Source: Mariprofundus sp. (GTDB lineage Bacteria > Pseudomonadota > Zetaproteobacteria > Mariprofundales > Mariprofundaceae). Taken from it: a stretch of 5,898 nt of DNA. The stretch covers positions 1-5,898 of the forward strand of contig JAUZQH010000112.1 in the NCBI GenBank assembly GCA_030951065.1, given 5' to 3'. Both the position numbers and the translations under genes were made by a program. The number at the start of each line of letters is the position of its first letter. Positions within the stretch are counted from its first letter, which is position 1. Positions 1-5,897 of the stretch are shown here, piece after piece. The notes under the pieces are model-generated. The model made no database searches and had not been told where the DNA came from. It saw only the letters and a list, made by a program, of their open reading frames with translations.

Positions 1-16
1 ATTTTGTATTTGCTCA

Positions 17-92
17 CAAATCAAGCACTTGCATGTTTGATTTGGCAGCCCGTCCGTGGGCTGCACGGAAGCACCGACACATCAGCGCTTCC
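17..92. other. Cluster of three consecutive inverted repeats (possible structured RNA or termination region)
   Basis: Three dyads follow one another almost without gap. The first has arms CAAATCAA (17-24) and TTGATTTG (37-44), extended inward across one wobble/mismatch position by two more pairs around a six-base loop. The second has arms GCAGCCC (45-51) and GGGCTGC (58-64) around a six-base loop. The third has arms GGAAGC (67-72) and GCTTCC (87-92) around a 14-base loop. All arms are perfect. None is followed by a clear U-tract on either strand, so a simple intrinsic terminator is not shown. The cluster lies about 130 bases past the 3' end of the MgtC/DUF4010 gene. It could be a 3' UTR structure, a small RNA, or the leader or terminator of a gene left of the window. 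Confidence 0.45.
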
Positions 93-148
93 CTCGTAAT
101 GTCATATGATAAATTGCGCCTTCGTATGCAATCCGTAACGGCCTGGCC

Positions 149-162
149 ATAGGTGAACCTAT
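149..162. promoter_or_regulatory. Perfect 6-base dyad with a 2-base centre (operator-like)
   Basis: The arms ATAGGT and ACCTAT flank a GA centre, giving a compact 14-base near-palindrome of the type bound by dimeric regulators. It is too tightly spaced to form a stable RNA hairpin. It lies downstream of the MgtC/DUF4010 gene rather than at a recognised promoter, and no second copy was noticed in the window, so its role is unknown. Confidence 0.2.
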
Positions 163-217
163 TCAGCATCAATGCGTAAACAAGCTCCCTTTCTGCTGAC
201 GAAGTAGCGTTTTGTGT

Positions 218-1489
218 TCAGAAAAGCCAGATGCCACCCAGGCTGATAGCGATCATGGGCAACAGACCGATCAGCAACCGGCTGCGCATGGCTGTAGGGG
301 CGAAGATCATGCCCATACCCAGTTTGACCAGTGTGTTGGATGCGGCAGCAATCAGAATGGCGGTGGTAATGGTATGCTGACTCACTGCTTCGGCAGGCAT
401 TTGCAATAGTGTCAGCGTGATAGCATCGACATCGGTCAGGCCTGAGATTGCTCCGAGCATCAGAATTCCCGAATCACCGAAATAGTATCTGGCGGCATGT
501 ACCAGTAGCATAATCAGTGCAAAAAAAGCTGCCACGCCAAGCGCCATCAGGAGTGACAGGGGATTGAATTCAGGGTCAAATTGCCCGTGCTGATCGGCAC
601 GGGCGGTTTTTTGCCAGAGCATCCAACCCAGCAAGAGGGTATAGAGCACAATGACCAGGACGGGGATAGCCAGTTGCAGTGCCACCTCCGGTTTGAACAT
701 GAGCGTAAAAAACCATATGCGCGGAAACATGACGCCGCAGGCCAGCAGGATGGCCAGGGCACAACTGTCCCGGGTAGCCGAATTTTTGTGCGCAAGTCGT
801 GACATACTGAGCGTTACCGCTGTGCTCGAAATAAAACCACCCATCAGGCCGGTCAGGCCTAGTCCAATGCGTTGCCCGAATATCTTGATGGCGACATAAG
901 CAGCAAATCCAATCCCCGAAATCAGCACCACCATCAGCCATACATGCCTGGGGTTTAAGGCCTGAAAGGGGCCAAGCCCCTGATCCGGCAGGATCGGAAA
1001 AATGACGAGGCTGACGATCAGAAATTGCAGGGCCTGCCGCAGATCGACAGGGGAAAGGGAATGGGAAAATCGGTGCAGAAGTTTTTTGTAGGATAGCAAA
1101 GCGAAAATGAGGATGGCGATGATGGTGGCGGGTAATACGTACCCGATTCCGGTCAGGATACCCAGAACATAGGTAATCAGCAGGACAGTTTCCGATGTGA
1201 TGCCGATATCGGCCTTTCTGGTTCGGTTGCTGAAGGTATAGGCAAGAATGGCCAGGATAACAATGGCAGCAAATCCCAGCAGCAGGAACCACGGCCTGAT
1301 GGCGTCAGGAAGCCAGGTCAGCAAATTGCCAATCAGAGCCACCAGTGCAAAGGTCCGGATGCCGGCCGGCTCTGTGGGGCGTGTATTATCGTCCTGCTTG
1401 CGCTGTCGGTATTCGCGTTCCATTCCGATCAGCAAACCAATGCCGAGCGCGGCAATGGTGGGCATCCATGAATAAAGCGACATATCCAT
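218..1489 (-). CDS. MgtC/SapB family integral membrane protein with C-terminal DUF4010
   Basis: This is a 423-residue polytopic inner-membrane protein. The N-terminal part (about residues 8-140) matches the MgtC/SapB domain: it has the GLLIGMERE segment (18-26) followed by AGIRTFALVALIG (42-54), the family's hallmark pair. The C-terminal part (about 180-420) matches DUF4010, with GGFISSTAVTLSMS (217-230), GLTDVDAITLTLLQM (350-364) and NTLVKLGMG (385-393). I count roughly 11-12 hydrophobic segments spread along the whole chain, and the length is normal for this two-domain family. The biochemical role of the family is not settled; some MgtC proteins are linked to magnesium limitation and ATP synthase control, but that should not be transferred here. 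ATG at 1489 is the only good start: a stop lies a short way upstream in frame and there is no alternative except Met3 (1483). The Shine-Dalgarno-like AAGGA is too far away (about 16 bases). The gene appears monocistronic within the window. Confidence 0.93.
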   Translation of the reverse strand: MDMSLYSWMPTIAALGIGLLIGMEREYRQRKQDDNTRPTEPAGIRTFALVALIGNLLTWLPDAIRPWFLLLGFAAIVILAILAYTFSNRTRKADIGITSETVLLITYVLGILTGIGYVLPATIIAILIFALLSYKKLLHRFSHSLSPVDLRQALQFLIVSLVIFPILPDQGLGPFQALNPRHVWLMVVLISGIGFAAYVAIKIFGQRIGLGLTGLMGGFISSTAVTLSMSRLAHKNSATRDSCALAILLACGVMFPRIWFFTLMFKPEVALQLAIPVLVIVLYTLLLGWMLWQKTARADQHGQFDPEFNPLSLLMALGVAAFFALIMLLVHAARYYFGDSGILMLGAISGLTDVDAITLTLLQMPAEAVSQHTITTAILIAAASNTLVKLGMGMIFAPTAMRSRLLIGLLPMIAISLGGIWLF

Positions 1490-1496
1490 ATGAATA

Positions 1497-1502
1497 ATTA
1501 TA
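1497..1502 (-). promoter_or_regulatory. Perfect -10 box (TATAAT) immediately upstream of the MgtC/DUF4010 start codon
   Basis: Read on the minus strand, TATAAT ends seven bases before the ATG at 1489, so a start of transcription the usual distance downstream would fall at or within a base or two of the start codon. The best -35 (TTAGGA, 18-base spacer) matches only three of six consensus positions. If real, the mRNA would be leaderless, which would fit the lack of a well-spaced ribosome site. It may equally be a chance match in AT-rich sequence. Confidence 0.3.
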
Positions 1503-1662
1503 CCATCCTTACAGCGATCTTCCTAACGCGCATAAACTTTTCCACCCTATGCCATAAAACAGTAACATGGCGTGCAAAAGTTCCATGCAACCACGTTGTT
1601 TGTTTCATGTTAAAGTCGATCGATGGCATGCATCAGGGCAATCGGATGCCCGGCCGGATGAT

Positions 1663-1698
1663 ATAATGGCGGAGCAAAGGATGATTTTTGGCCATTAT
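1663..1698 (+). promoter_or_regulatory. Inverted repeat ATAATGGC/GCCATTAT enclosing a ribosome-site-like loop
   Basis: The arms ATAATGGC (1663-1670) and GCCATTAT (1691-1698) are perfect 8-base complements. Inside them CAAA (1675-1678) can pair with TTTG (1687-1690), leaving a GGAG bulge and an 8-base loop. The element therefore folds as a 12-pair stem with one bulge. The bulge and loop contain GGAG, AGG and an ATG (1681) that would open only a 14-codon frame ending at 1725. A TATAAT overlaps the left arm. It could be an operator, an RNA control element or part of a decayed repeat; nothing ties it to a specific regulator. Confidence 0.3.
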
Positions 1699-1832
1699 CC
1701 CTGCCGTGCAGCAGGTTTCTCATAAGTCCGACAGACTCATGGCGATGAACTGTTTCATCTTCATATGGTAAAGGTTTGGCCACTGGTTTCCACTACGCCT
1801 TTGGAATTTCAGATAAACTACCATCAACTTTC

Positions 1833-1860
1833 GTGACATAATGTTAAAATCATGCTATTT
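1833..1860 (+). promoter_or_regulatory. Candidate sigma-70 promoter for the FolC-like gene
   Basis: GTGACA (1833-1838, five of six matches to the -35 consensus) is followed after 16 bases by TATTTT (1855-1860, four of six matches to the -10 consensus). Transcription would start near 1867, about 65 bases before the ATG at 1932. This argues against translation starting at the in-frame TTG at 1860. A second box, TATAAT at 1928-1933, overlaps the ATG itself and lacks a good -35. Confidence 0.35.
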
Positions 1861-1931
1861 TGATTCCCGACTGTTCGTTATCATCACTTGAGCAGGTTTC
1901 TAAATTCAGGATATACTTTACACGCCCTATA

Positions 1932-3110
1932 ATGCCCATGATAAAAAACACTGCTTCATCAGACACGCTCACAGCCTTTATTCGCAGCCTGGATAACCCG
2001 TTGCTGGACATGGATTATCGCCCCGGACTGGAACGGGTGAGGAATGTTCTGGGCCATTTTCCTTCCCGCCGGCCAAAACTGCGAATCCGCATCGCCGGCA
2101 CCAACGGCAAGGGTTCGACCGGTCATTTCCTGGAAAGTGCCTTCAGGGCGGCGGGATTCACCACCGGCTTTTATACTTCCCCGCATATCCTGCATTTTAA
2201 TGAACGCATCAGAATCCATGGTTCTCCGGCCAGCGATGAAACACTCGCCTCTCTGCTGACGGACATTCTTGAACGCGGAGAAGAATATGCGGCATCCCCG
2301 TTTGAACTGGCCACTGTACTGGCACTGAATACCTTTGCGCAGGCACAGGTCGATATTGAAATTCTGGAATGCGGGCTGGGTGCCCGACTCGATGCCACCA
2401 CCGCTGTTCCCGCCGACATGGCGCTCATCACGCCGATCGGGCTGGATCATCAGGCCTGGCTCGGTGATACCATCCAGAAAATCGCCACAGAAAAAGCCTT
2501 TGTCATGCAAGGCTGTGCATTTTCGGTCTCTGTACCGCAACAGCCGGAAGTGTCTGCCGTACTGCAAAGCTTCAACCCGGATTTACTCACCTGTAACATC
2601 GATACCTTTGAGGCACTGAAAGCTCCGGGCCGACACCAGCACATCAATGCCTCGCTGGCCTGTGCGGCAATCAACATGTTGAAAGAAGCGCAGTTTATGG
2701 CGGTTGATCCGAAAAAGGCCAGAAAAGGAATCATATCCTGCCAGCTGCCGGGGCGGTTACAGAAAATCAACATCGGCAGGGCAAATGTCTGGCTGGATGC
2801 AGCCCATAATCAGCATGCTGTCGAAGCCCTGTTGCCATCTCTGCGCAGTCTGGCCGACCCGTTTGATGCCATCCTTGTTTTCACCCGACAGGACCGTTCG
2901 CTGAAAGATGCTCTCTCCATGCTCAGGCCTTACACAAAACGACTGATCACCAACAGCGATGCCAAACAGAACGATAACACCGAACTTCCCGCTGCCGCAC
3001 TGCAGGAAGAAATTCGGAAAACACCGACAGGGAACTTTCTTGTACTGGGTTCTTTTACCACCGTGGCCGCCATCCTGCGTTCACTGCAAACAACAGGGTC
3101 TAGACAGTAA
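1932..3110 (+). CDS. folC: FolC-type Mur ligase: folylpolyglutamate synthase / dihydrofolate synthase family
   Basis: Members of this family use ATP to add glutamate to dihydropteroate or tetrahydrofolates in the cytoplasm. From ATG 1932 the protein has 392 residues. The ATP-binding loop GTNGKGS is at 56-62, SPHILHFNERIRI at 83-95, ECGLGARLDAT at 146-156, LDH at 171-173, the conserved EKA lysine at 188, NASLA at 239-243 (start of the C-terminal domain), LPGRLQ at 272-277, DAAHN at 289-293 and GSFTTVAAIL at 373-382. The start is chosen by homology: the fold begins at about residue 12, and the alternatives are Met3 (1938) or a TTG at 1860 with no ribosome site. It is about 30 residues shorter than E. 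coli FolC, with the loss between the EKA lysine and the C-terminal domain. Several motifs deviate: GLGGRLDATN is GLGARLDATT, EKAGI is EKAFV, DGAHNP is DAAHNQ. It does not lie next to accD, the common proteobacterial site for folC. It could be the housekeeping enzyme or a divergent paralogue with another substrate. Confidence 0.85.
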   Translation: MPMIKNTASSDTLTAFIRSLDNPLLDMDYRPGLERVRNVLGHFPSRRPKLRIRIAGTNGKGSTGHFLESAFRAAGFTTGFYTSPHILHFNERIRIHGSPASDETLASLLTDILERGEEYAASPFELATVLALNTFAQAQVDIEILECGLGARLDATTAVPADMALITPIGLDHQAWLGDTIQKIATEKAFVMQGCAFSVSVPQQPEVSAVLQSFNPDLLTCNIDTFEALKAPGRHQHINASLACAAINMLKEAQFMAVDPKKARKGIISCQLPGRLQKINIGRANVWLDAAHNQHAVEALLPSLRSLADPFDAILVFTRQDRSLKDALSMLRPYTKRLITNSDAKQNDNTELPAAALQEEIRKTPTGNFLVLGSFTTVAAILRSLQTTGSRQ

Positions 3111-3594
3111 ACCCTTCGACACCACGGCGCATACCGACCGGACCACTGCGGGCGCTTTCGATCATATCGAAAGGCTCCAGATCAACGAGAATAGCGTCCA
3201 GAATTTCAACCTTGTTGGTAAATTCGACAATCATGTGACTGTCGGCATGGCTCTCAATCACCCGGCCTTCATAACGCTCCACCAGTTCCAGCAAGGCATC
3301 ATCACTCGCTGAACCAGTCCGCATTTTGACAATCAGCAAGCCGCGCTCCAAATGCACGGCATGCGAAATGTCTTCCACCTTGATGACGGGAATCAATTTA
3401 TTCAGCTGCTTCTTGATCTGCTCGATGATGTGCTCATCACCCCGGGTCACCAGTGTCATACGACTGATTGTGGTATCCCTGAGCGGTGCTACATTCAGCG
3501 TTTCGATATTATAACCTCGCGCTGAAAATAATCCGGCCACGCGGGTCAACACGCCGAATTCATTTTCTACCAGAACTGTAATCGTATGCCTCAT
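3100..3594 (-). CDS. ilvH: Acetohydroxyacid synthase small (regulatory) subunit
   Basis: This 164-residue protein is the regulatory partner of the IlvI catalytic subunit; in this family it raises activity and confers valine feedback inhibition. The N-terminal ACT domain (about 2-75) starts [21 protein letters not shown] and continues with [19 protein letters not shown], both canonical. Gly14, Asn29 and Ala36, positions associated with valine sensitivity in E. coli IlvH, are all present, so the enzyme is predicted to be valine-sensitive. The C-terminal domain (about 80-160) contains the conserved [11 protein letters not shown] (148-158). The length equals the family norm (E. coli 163). Its ATG overlaps the ilvI stop codon as ATGA (3591-3594), which points to translational coupling. 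Its last codons overlap the convergent FolC-like gene by 11 bases. An ilvC gene often follows in other genomes; here the operon ends instead. Confidence 0.96.
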   Translation of the reverse strand: MRHTITVLVENEFGVLTRVAGLFSARGYNIETLNVAPLRDTTISRMTLVTRGDEHIIEQIKKQLNKLIPVIKVEDISHAVHLERGLLIVKMRTGSASDDALLELVERYEGRVIESHADSHMIVEFTNKVEILDAILVDLEPFDMIESARSGPVGMRRGVEGFTV

Positions 3595-5291
3595 GATAAT
3601 ACCATCTCGTTCAGTGCCGCTCCGGCCGGCACCATGGGAAATACATTCTCCTCTTTGGAAACAGCGATATCCACCATCACAAAACGGTCATCCACATGCA
3701 ATGCCCTGTCCAGCGCATCATCCAGCTCATCCAGCCTGTCCACACGAATACCGATACCGCCATAAGCTTCCGCCAGCTTGACGAAATCCGGCAGGGAATC
3801 AAAATAGGAGTTGGAATAACGCGATTCGTAAAACATCTCCTGCCACTGCCGCACCATGCCCATATAGCCGTTATTCAGAATGATCACGACCACGGGCAAT
3901 TTATACTGAAATGCCATGGAAAATTCCTGACTGCACATCTGTATCGATGAATCGCCGGTAAAGATCACCACTTTTTCATCGGGTTTGGCCACCTGCGCTC
4001 CCAGACCGGCCGGCAAACCATAACCCATCGTTCCCAAGCCACCCGAAGTCAGCCAGCGATTCGGACGATTGAACCCATAATGCTGCGCCGCCCACATCTG
4101 ATGCTGACCCACATCTGTCGCCACAATCGCATCACCTGACGTCATTTCATGCACCCTGCGAACCACAGTCTGCGGCTTGATCGGGCCATCTTCGGGCTGG
4201 TCAAAGCCCAGTGAATCTTTAGCCCTCCACTCGTCTATCTGCTCCCACCACAAGGCCAGCGCATCCTGATCCGGGGTACAGTTTTTGCGCGCAATTTCTT
4301 CCAGCAGCTGTTTCAGCACCACACCGACATCGCCCACAATCGGCAGATGAGCATGAATATTCTTGGAAATGGACGAAGGATCCACATCGATATGAATCAC
4401 CTTTGCATCCGGAGCAAAGGCATCGAGCCGGCCGGTCACCCGGTCGTCAAAACGGGCGCCGACTGCAATCAGCAAATCGCAATGGGAAACCCCCATATTG
4501 GCCTCATAGGTACCGTGCATACCCAGCATGCCGACAAAATGCGGATCATCATGCGGAACACCGCCAAGCCCCATCAGGGTATTGGTTACCGGCGCATTCA
4601 ATGCATGCGACAATTCTCTGAGCAGGGGCGCGCTGCCAGCGGAATTCATAATACCGCCACCACTGTAAATCATTGGCCGCTTGGCTTCCATCATTGCTTT
4701 AACCGCTTTCTTGATCTGCCCGGGATGGCCGGATGTAACCGGCTGATAAGAGCGCATATTCACTTCTTCCGGCCATTCAAACTCACAAACCGCAATACTG
4801 ATGTCCTTGGGAATATCGACCAGTACCGGCCCCGGCCTGCCGGTCGTGGCAATATGAAAGGCCTGTCGGATAATCAGGGCCAGATCCTCAACGCGCTTGA
4901 CCAGAAAGTTATGTTTGGTGGCCGAGCGGGTAATACCAACCACATCAGCTTCCTGAAAAGCATCGTTACCAATCAGGTTGGATGGCACCTGTCCGGAAAA
5001 ACATACGGTAGGCACAGAATCAGCCAGCGAATCAGCCAGCCCGGTGACCGCATTGGTGGCTCCCGGGCCGGAGGTGACCAGTGCAACGCCGCATTTCCCG
5101 GATACTCTCGCATAACCGTTGGCCGCATGCAGAGCGCCCTGTTCATGCCGCACCAGATAATGGGTAAAATGATCCTGCTTGAATATGGCATCGTAAATCT
5201 GCAGCACAGCACCGCCGGGATAACCGAATATGGTATCCACGCCTTCCCGCTTCAGACATTCAACAAAAATTTCCGCGCCGCTTAATTTCAT
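3591..5291 (-). CDS. ilvI: Acetohydroxyacid synthase large (catalytic) subunit
   Basis: A thiamine-diphosphate enzyme that condenses two pyruvates to 2-acetolactate, or pyruvate and 2-oxobutyrate to 2-aceto-2-hydroxybutyrate: the first common step of valine, leucine and isoleucine synthesis. The 566 residues show the three usual domains: the N-terminal ThDP domain (1-165) with FGYPGGAVL (22-30), the catalytic Glu50 in RHEQ and TSGPGATN (73-80); the central FAD-associated domain (about 190-325) with [11 protein letters not shown] (278-288); and the C-terminal ThDP domain (about 375-540). The metal/ThDP motif runs from GDSS (446-449) to NN (473-474); its third residue is Ser instead of the commoner Gly. 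Trp483 in RQWQ, the position that favours 2-oxobutyrate, is kept. The ATG start gives a normal N-terminus; upstream there is only a weak AGTGA ribosome site. It is followed directly by ilvH with a 4-base overlap. Homologues are named ilvB or ilvI; the separate ilvH-like partner favours ilvI. Confidence 0.97.
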   Translation of the reverse strand: MKLSGAEIFVECLKREGVDTIFGYPGGAVLQIYDAIFKQDHFTHYLVRHEQGALHAANGYARVSGKCGVALVTSGPGATNAVTGLADSLADSVPTVCFSGQVPSNLIGNDAFQEADVVGITRSATKHNFLVKRVEDLALIIRQAFHIATTGRPGPVLVDIPKDISIAVCEFEWPEEVNMRSYQPVTSGHPGQIKKAVKAMMEAKRPMIYSGGGIMNSAGSAPLLRELSHALNAPVTNTLMGLGGVPHDDPHFVGMLGMHGTYEANMGVSHCDLLIAVGARFDDRVTGRLDAFAPDAKVIHIDVDPSSISKNIHAHLPIVGDVGVVLKQLLEEIARKNCTPDQDALALWWEQIDEWRAKDSLGFDQPEDGPIKPQTVVRRVHEMTSGDAIVATDVGQHQMWAAQHYGFNRPNRWLTSGGLGTMGYGLPAGLGAQVAKPDEKVVIFTGDSSIQMCSQEFSMAFQYKLPVVVIILNNGYMGMVRQWQEMFYESRYSNSYFDSLPDFVKLAEAYGGIGIRVDRLDELDDALDRALHVDDRFVMVDIAVSKEENVFPMVPAGAALNEMVLS

Positions 5292-5573
5292 GGTCGTTTC
5301 ACTGCACTCACTAGGATTTAAAATGGCCGGACAAGCTGCACCGGTGCCTGTAGATGGTCAAGAAAATGGCGAAAAAACATTGAAAAATTAAGGCTATTCC
5401 CGATTTGAGCGTGAAACGTCCACACATCTTCCGGGTCAGATTCGGGATCGCACCCGACAACACCCTGGCGGCCAATCATGACCCCACACAGCAGGCAAAC
5501 CCACGCCCCCCGGAATGGATACCGCTACGTTTTGGAGATAAACTGGAGCTTAGACCATAGTCACTTGTTATGC
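5292..5573. other. Upstream region of ilvI (282 bases): leader/promoter region with a short remnant-like frame
   Basis: This stretch lies between the relE fragment and ilvI, both on the minus strand, and must carry the ilvIH promoter unless transcription enters from further right. I find no convincing pair of promoter boxes: TTGACC (5356-5361, minus) is a good -35 but has no matching -10. It contains a 10-base palindrome GCACCGGTGC (5338-5347). Two mutually exclusive short stems share one arm: TCGGG/CCCGA (5442-5446 with 5453-5457) or CGGGT/ACCCG (5432-5436 with 5452-5456). I see no leader peptide rich in branched-chain codons followed by a terminator, so classical ilv attenuation is not supported. 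Confidence 0.5.
5311..5427 (-). pseudogene. Possible 5' remnant of an SRAP (YedK/HMCES-type) gene
   Basis: A 38-codon frame begins MCGRFTLKS and stops at a TAG 19 bases before the ilvI start codon. The opening MCGRFTL is the near-invariant N-terminus of SRAP proteins, in which Cys2 forms the crosslink to abasic sites in single-stranded DNA. After Ser9 the similarity vanishes: none of the later SRAP motifs is seen, and the rest is a hydrophobic stretch ([16 protein letters not shown]). There is no well-spaced ribosome site. The reading is either a gene start cut off by a deletion that joined it to the ilvI upstream region, or a coincidence. It is not a working SRAP protein. Confidence 0.22.
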
Positions 5574-5798
5574 CTATTTGCGCTCTTCTGCTTTTGTATA
5601 CACCAATCCCCGATCTCTTTTTCCAATTGCGATAACATAAACAACAATTTCAACATCATTTACTTCATAAACTAACCTGTAGCCAACAGAACGAAGCTTG
5701 ATTTTATAAACATTTTTAAATCCACGCAGTTGGCTTGCTGGATTATGAGGCACTTCCAACCTTTCAGCCAACTTCTTTTTGAATTGCTTGGCCTGCAT
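5574..5798 (-). CDS. relE: N-terminally truncated RelE-family mRNA interferase toxin (probable pseudogene)
   Basis: RelE toxins cut mRNA in the ribosomal A site and are held inactive by a RelB antitoxin. The 74 residues align without gaps to E. coli RelE from about residue 21: KQFKKKLAERLE, LRGFKNVYKIKLRSVGYRLV and GKRDRGLVY are all typical. The residues matching the E. coli catalytic set are present (Lys32, Lys34, Arg41, Arg61 and Tyr67, corresponding to Lys52, Lys54, Arg61, Arg81 and Tyr87). The first strand and most of the first helix are missing. Only four sense codons (VIVK) precede Met1 before an in-frame TGA at 5811-5813, and just beyond it lies ATG AGT TAT (5814-5822), which could be the original start (MSY, compare MAY in E. 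coli). That would imply an internal deletion of roughly a dozen codons. No RelB gene end is visible in the remaining 76 bases. Loss of the N-terminal core probably abolishes activity, so I read it as a decayed toxin gene, although a shortened product could still be made. Confidence 0.75.
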   Translation of the reverse strand: MQAKQFKKKLAERLEVPHNPASQLRGFKNVYKIKLRSVGYRLVYEVNDVEIVVYVIAIGKRDRGLVYTKAEERK

Positions 5799-5803
5799 TT
5801 TAA

Positions 5804-5819
5804 CAATAACTCAATAACT
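5804..5819. repeat. Tandem 8-base duplication CAATAACT x2
   Basis: Two exact copies of CAATAACT lie end to end, just upstream (minus strand) of the truncated relE frame. The junction of the two copies creates the TGA that separates the possible original start (ATG AGT TAT) from the rest of relE. It may be a replication-slippage product or a scar of the event that removed the toxin's N-terminus. Confidence 0.5.
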
Positions 5820-5861
5820 CATGCCTGACCCTGTTTTTTAACTCCTGAAAAATAAGATTAT

Positions 5862-5897
5862 AAATCAGTGCTGATTTTAGGTCTTTATTGTAAAGAC
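5862..5897. repeat. Two adjacent AT-rich inverted repeats at the right edge
   Basis: AAATCAG (5862-5868) and CTGATTT (5871-5877) are separated by two bases. GTCTTTA (5881-5887) and TAAAGAC (5891-5897) are separated by three bases. All arms are perfect seven-base complements. On the minus strand the first is followed by an ATAATCTTATTTTT stretch, so it could act as a weak terminator for a gene to the right. They could also be the end of a mobile or repeated element continuing beyond the window. Confidence 0.35.

Larger units (their letters stand above)
14..172 (-). other. Unassigned small open frame (about 51-52 codons) in frame after the MgtC/DUF4010 stop
   Basis: After the TGA at 218-220 the same reading frame stays open for 67 codons, until a TGA at 14-16. 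Possible starts inside it are TTG at 172 and ATG at 169. The ATG version is 51 residues, beginning MLNRFTYGQAVTDC and containing IRRRNLSYDITREALMC, a basic, plausibly helical sequence with three cysteines. A purine-rich AAAGGGAG lies 12 bases before the TTG. I recognise no family. Against it: it runs through all three hairpins of the left-edge cluster, and an open stretch of this size occurs by chance a few percent of the time. Treat it as a candidate small protein, a remnant of a longer C-terminus, or noise. Confidence 0.2.
1490..1931. other. Divergent intergenic region (442 bases) without a recognisable gene
   Basis: This stretch separates the minus-strand MgtC/DUF4010 gene from the plus-strand FolC-like gene and should carry the promoters of both. 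It holds a TATAAT at 1497-1502 (minus), a TCGATCGA palindrome at 1616-1623, a dyad GGGCA/TGCCC at 1636-1651, a TATAAT at 1662-1667 (plus, no -35), a long dyad at 1663-1698, a short hairpin CCTGC/GCAGG at 1700-1715, another (GATGAA/TTCATC) at 1744-1759, and a promoter-like pair at 1833-1860. I see no RNA gene or protein homology in it. The clustering of dyads between 1616 and 1760 is the only notable feature. Confidence 0.6.

Noticed and set aside
576..1292. 238-codon minus-strand open frame
   Set aside because: It overlaps the MgtC/DUF4010 gene on the same strand in another frame; its composition (rich in His, Pro, Arg, Cys) is that of a shifted frame.
1681..1725. 14-codon frame with a good ribosome-like site (GGAG, six-base spacing)
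   Set aside because: Too short to support without conservation; a TATAAT just upstream would start transcription too late to include the ribosome site.
1860..1931. Extension of the FolC-like protein to a TTG start at 1860
   Set aside because: No ribosome site precedes it, the extra 24 residues have no counterpart in the family, and the best promoter candidate would start transcription downstream of it.
1959..2567. 202-codon minus-strand open frame
   Set aside because: It is antisense to the FolC-like gene, has no family motifs, and the plus strand there carries the conserved Mur ligase landmarks.
4347..5285. 312-codon plus-strand open frame
   Set aside because: It lies entirely opposite ilvI, whose frame has full-length homology. 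The translation is low in recognisable motifs and is a typical antisense shadow of a strongly coding strand.
5292..5573. Branched-chain amino-acid attenuator with a leader peptide upstream of ilvI
   Set aside because: The short frame there contains a few Ile and Leu codons but no Val run, and no terminator hairpin with a U-tract follows it before ilvI.
5478..5675. 65-codon plus-strand frame next to the relE fragment
   Set aside because: Its second half is antisense to relE and rich in Phe, Asn and Ile from AT-rich sequence; no motif supports it.
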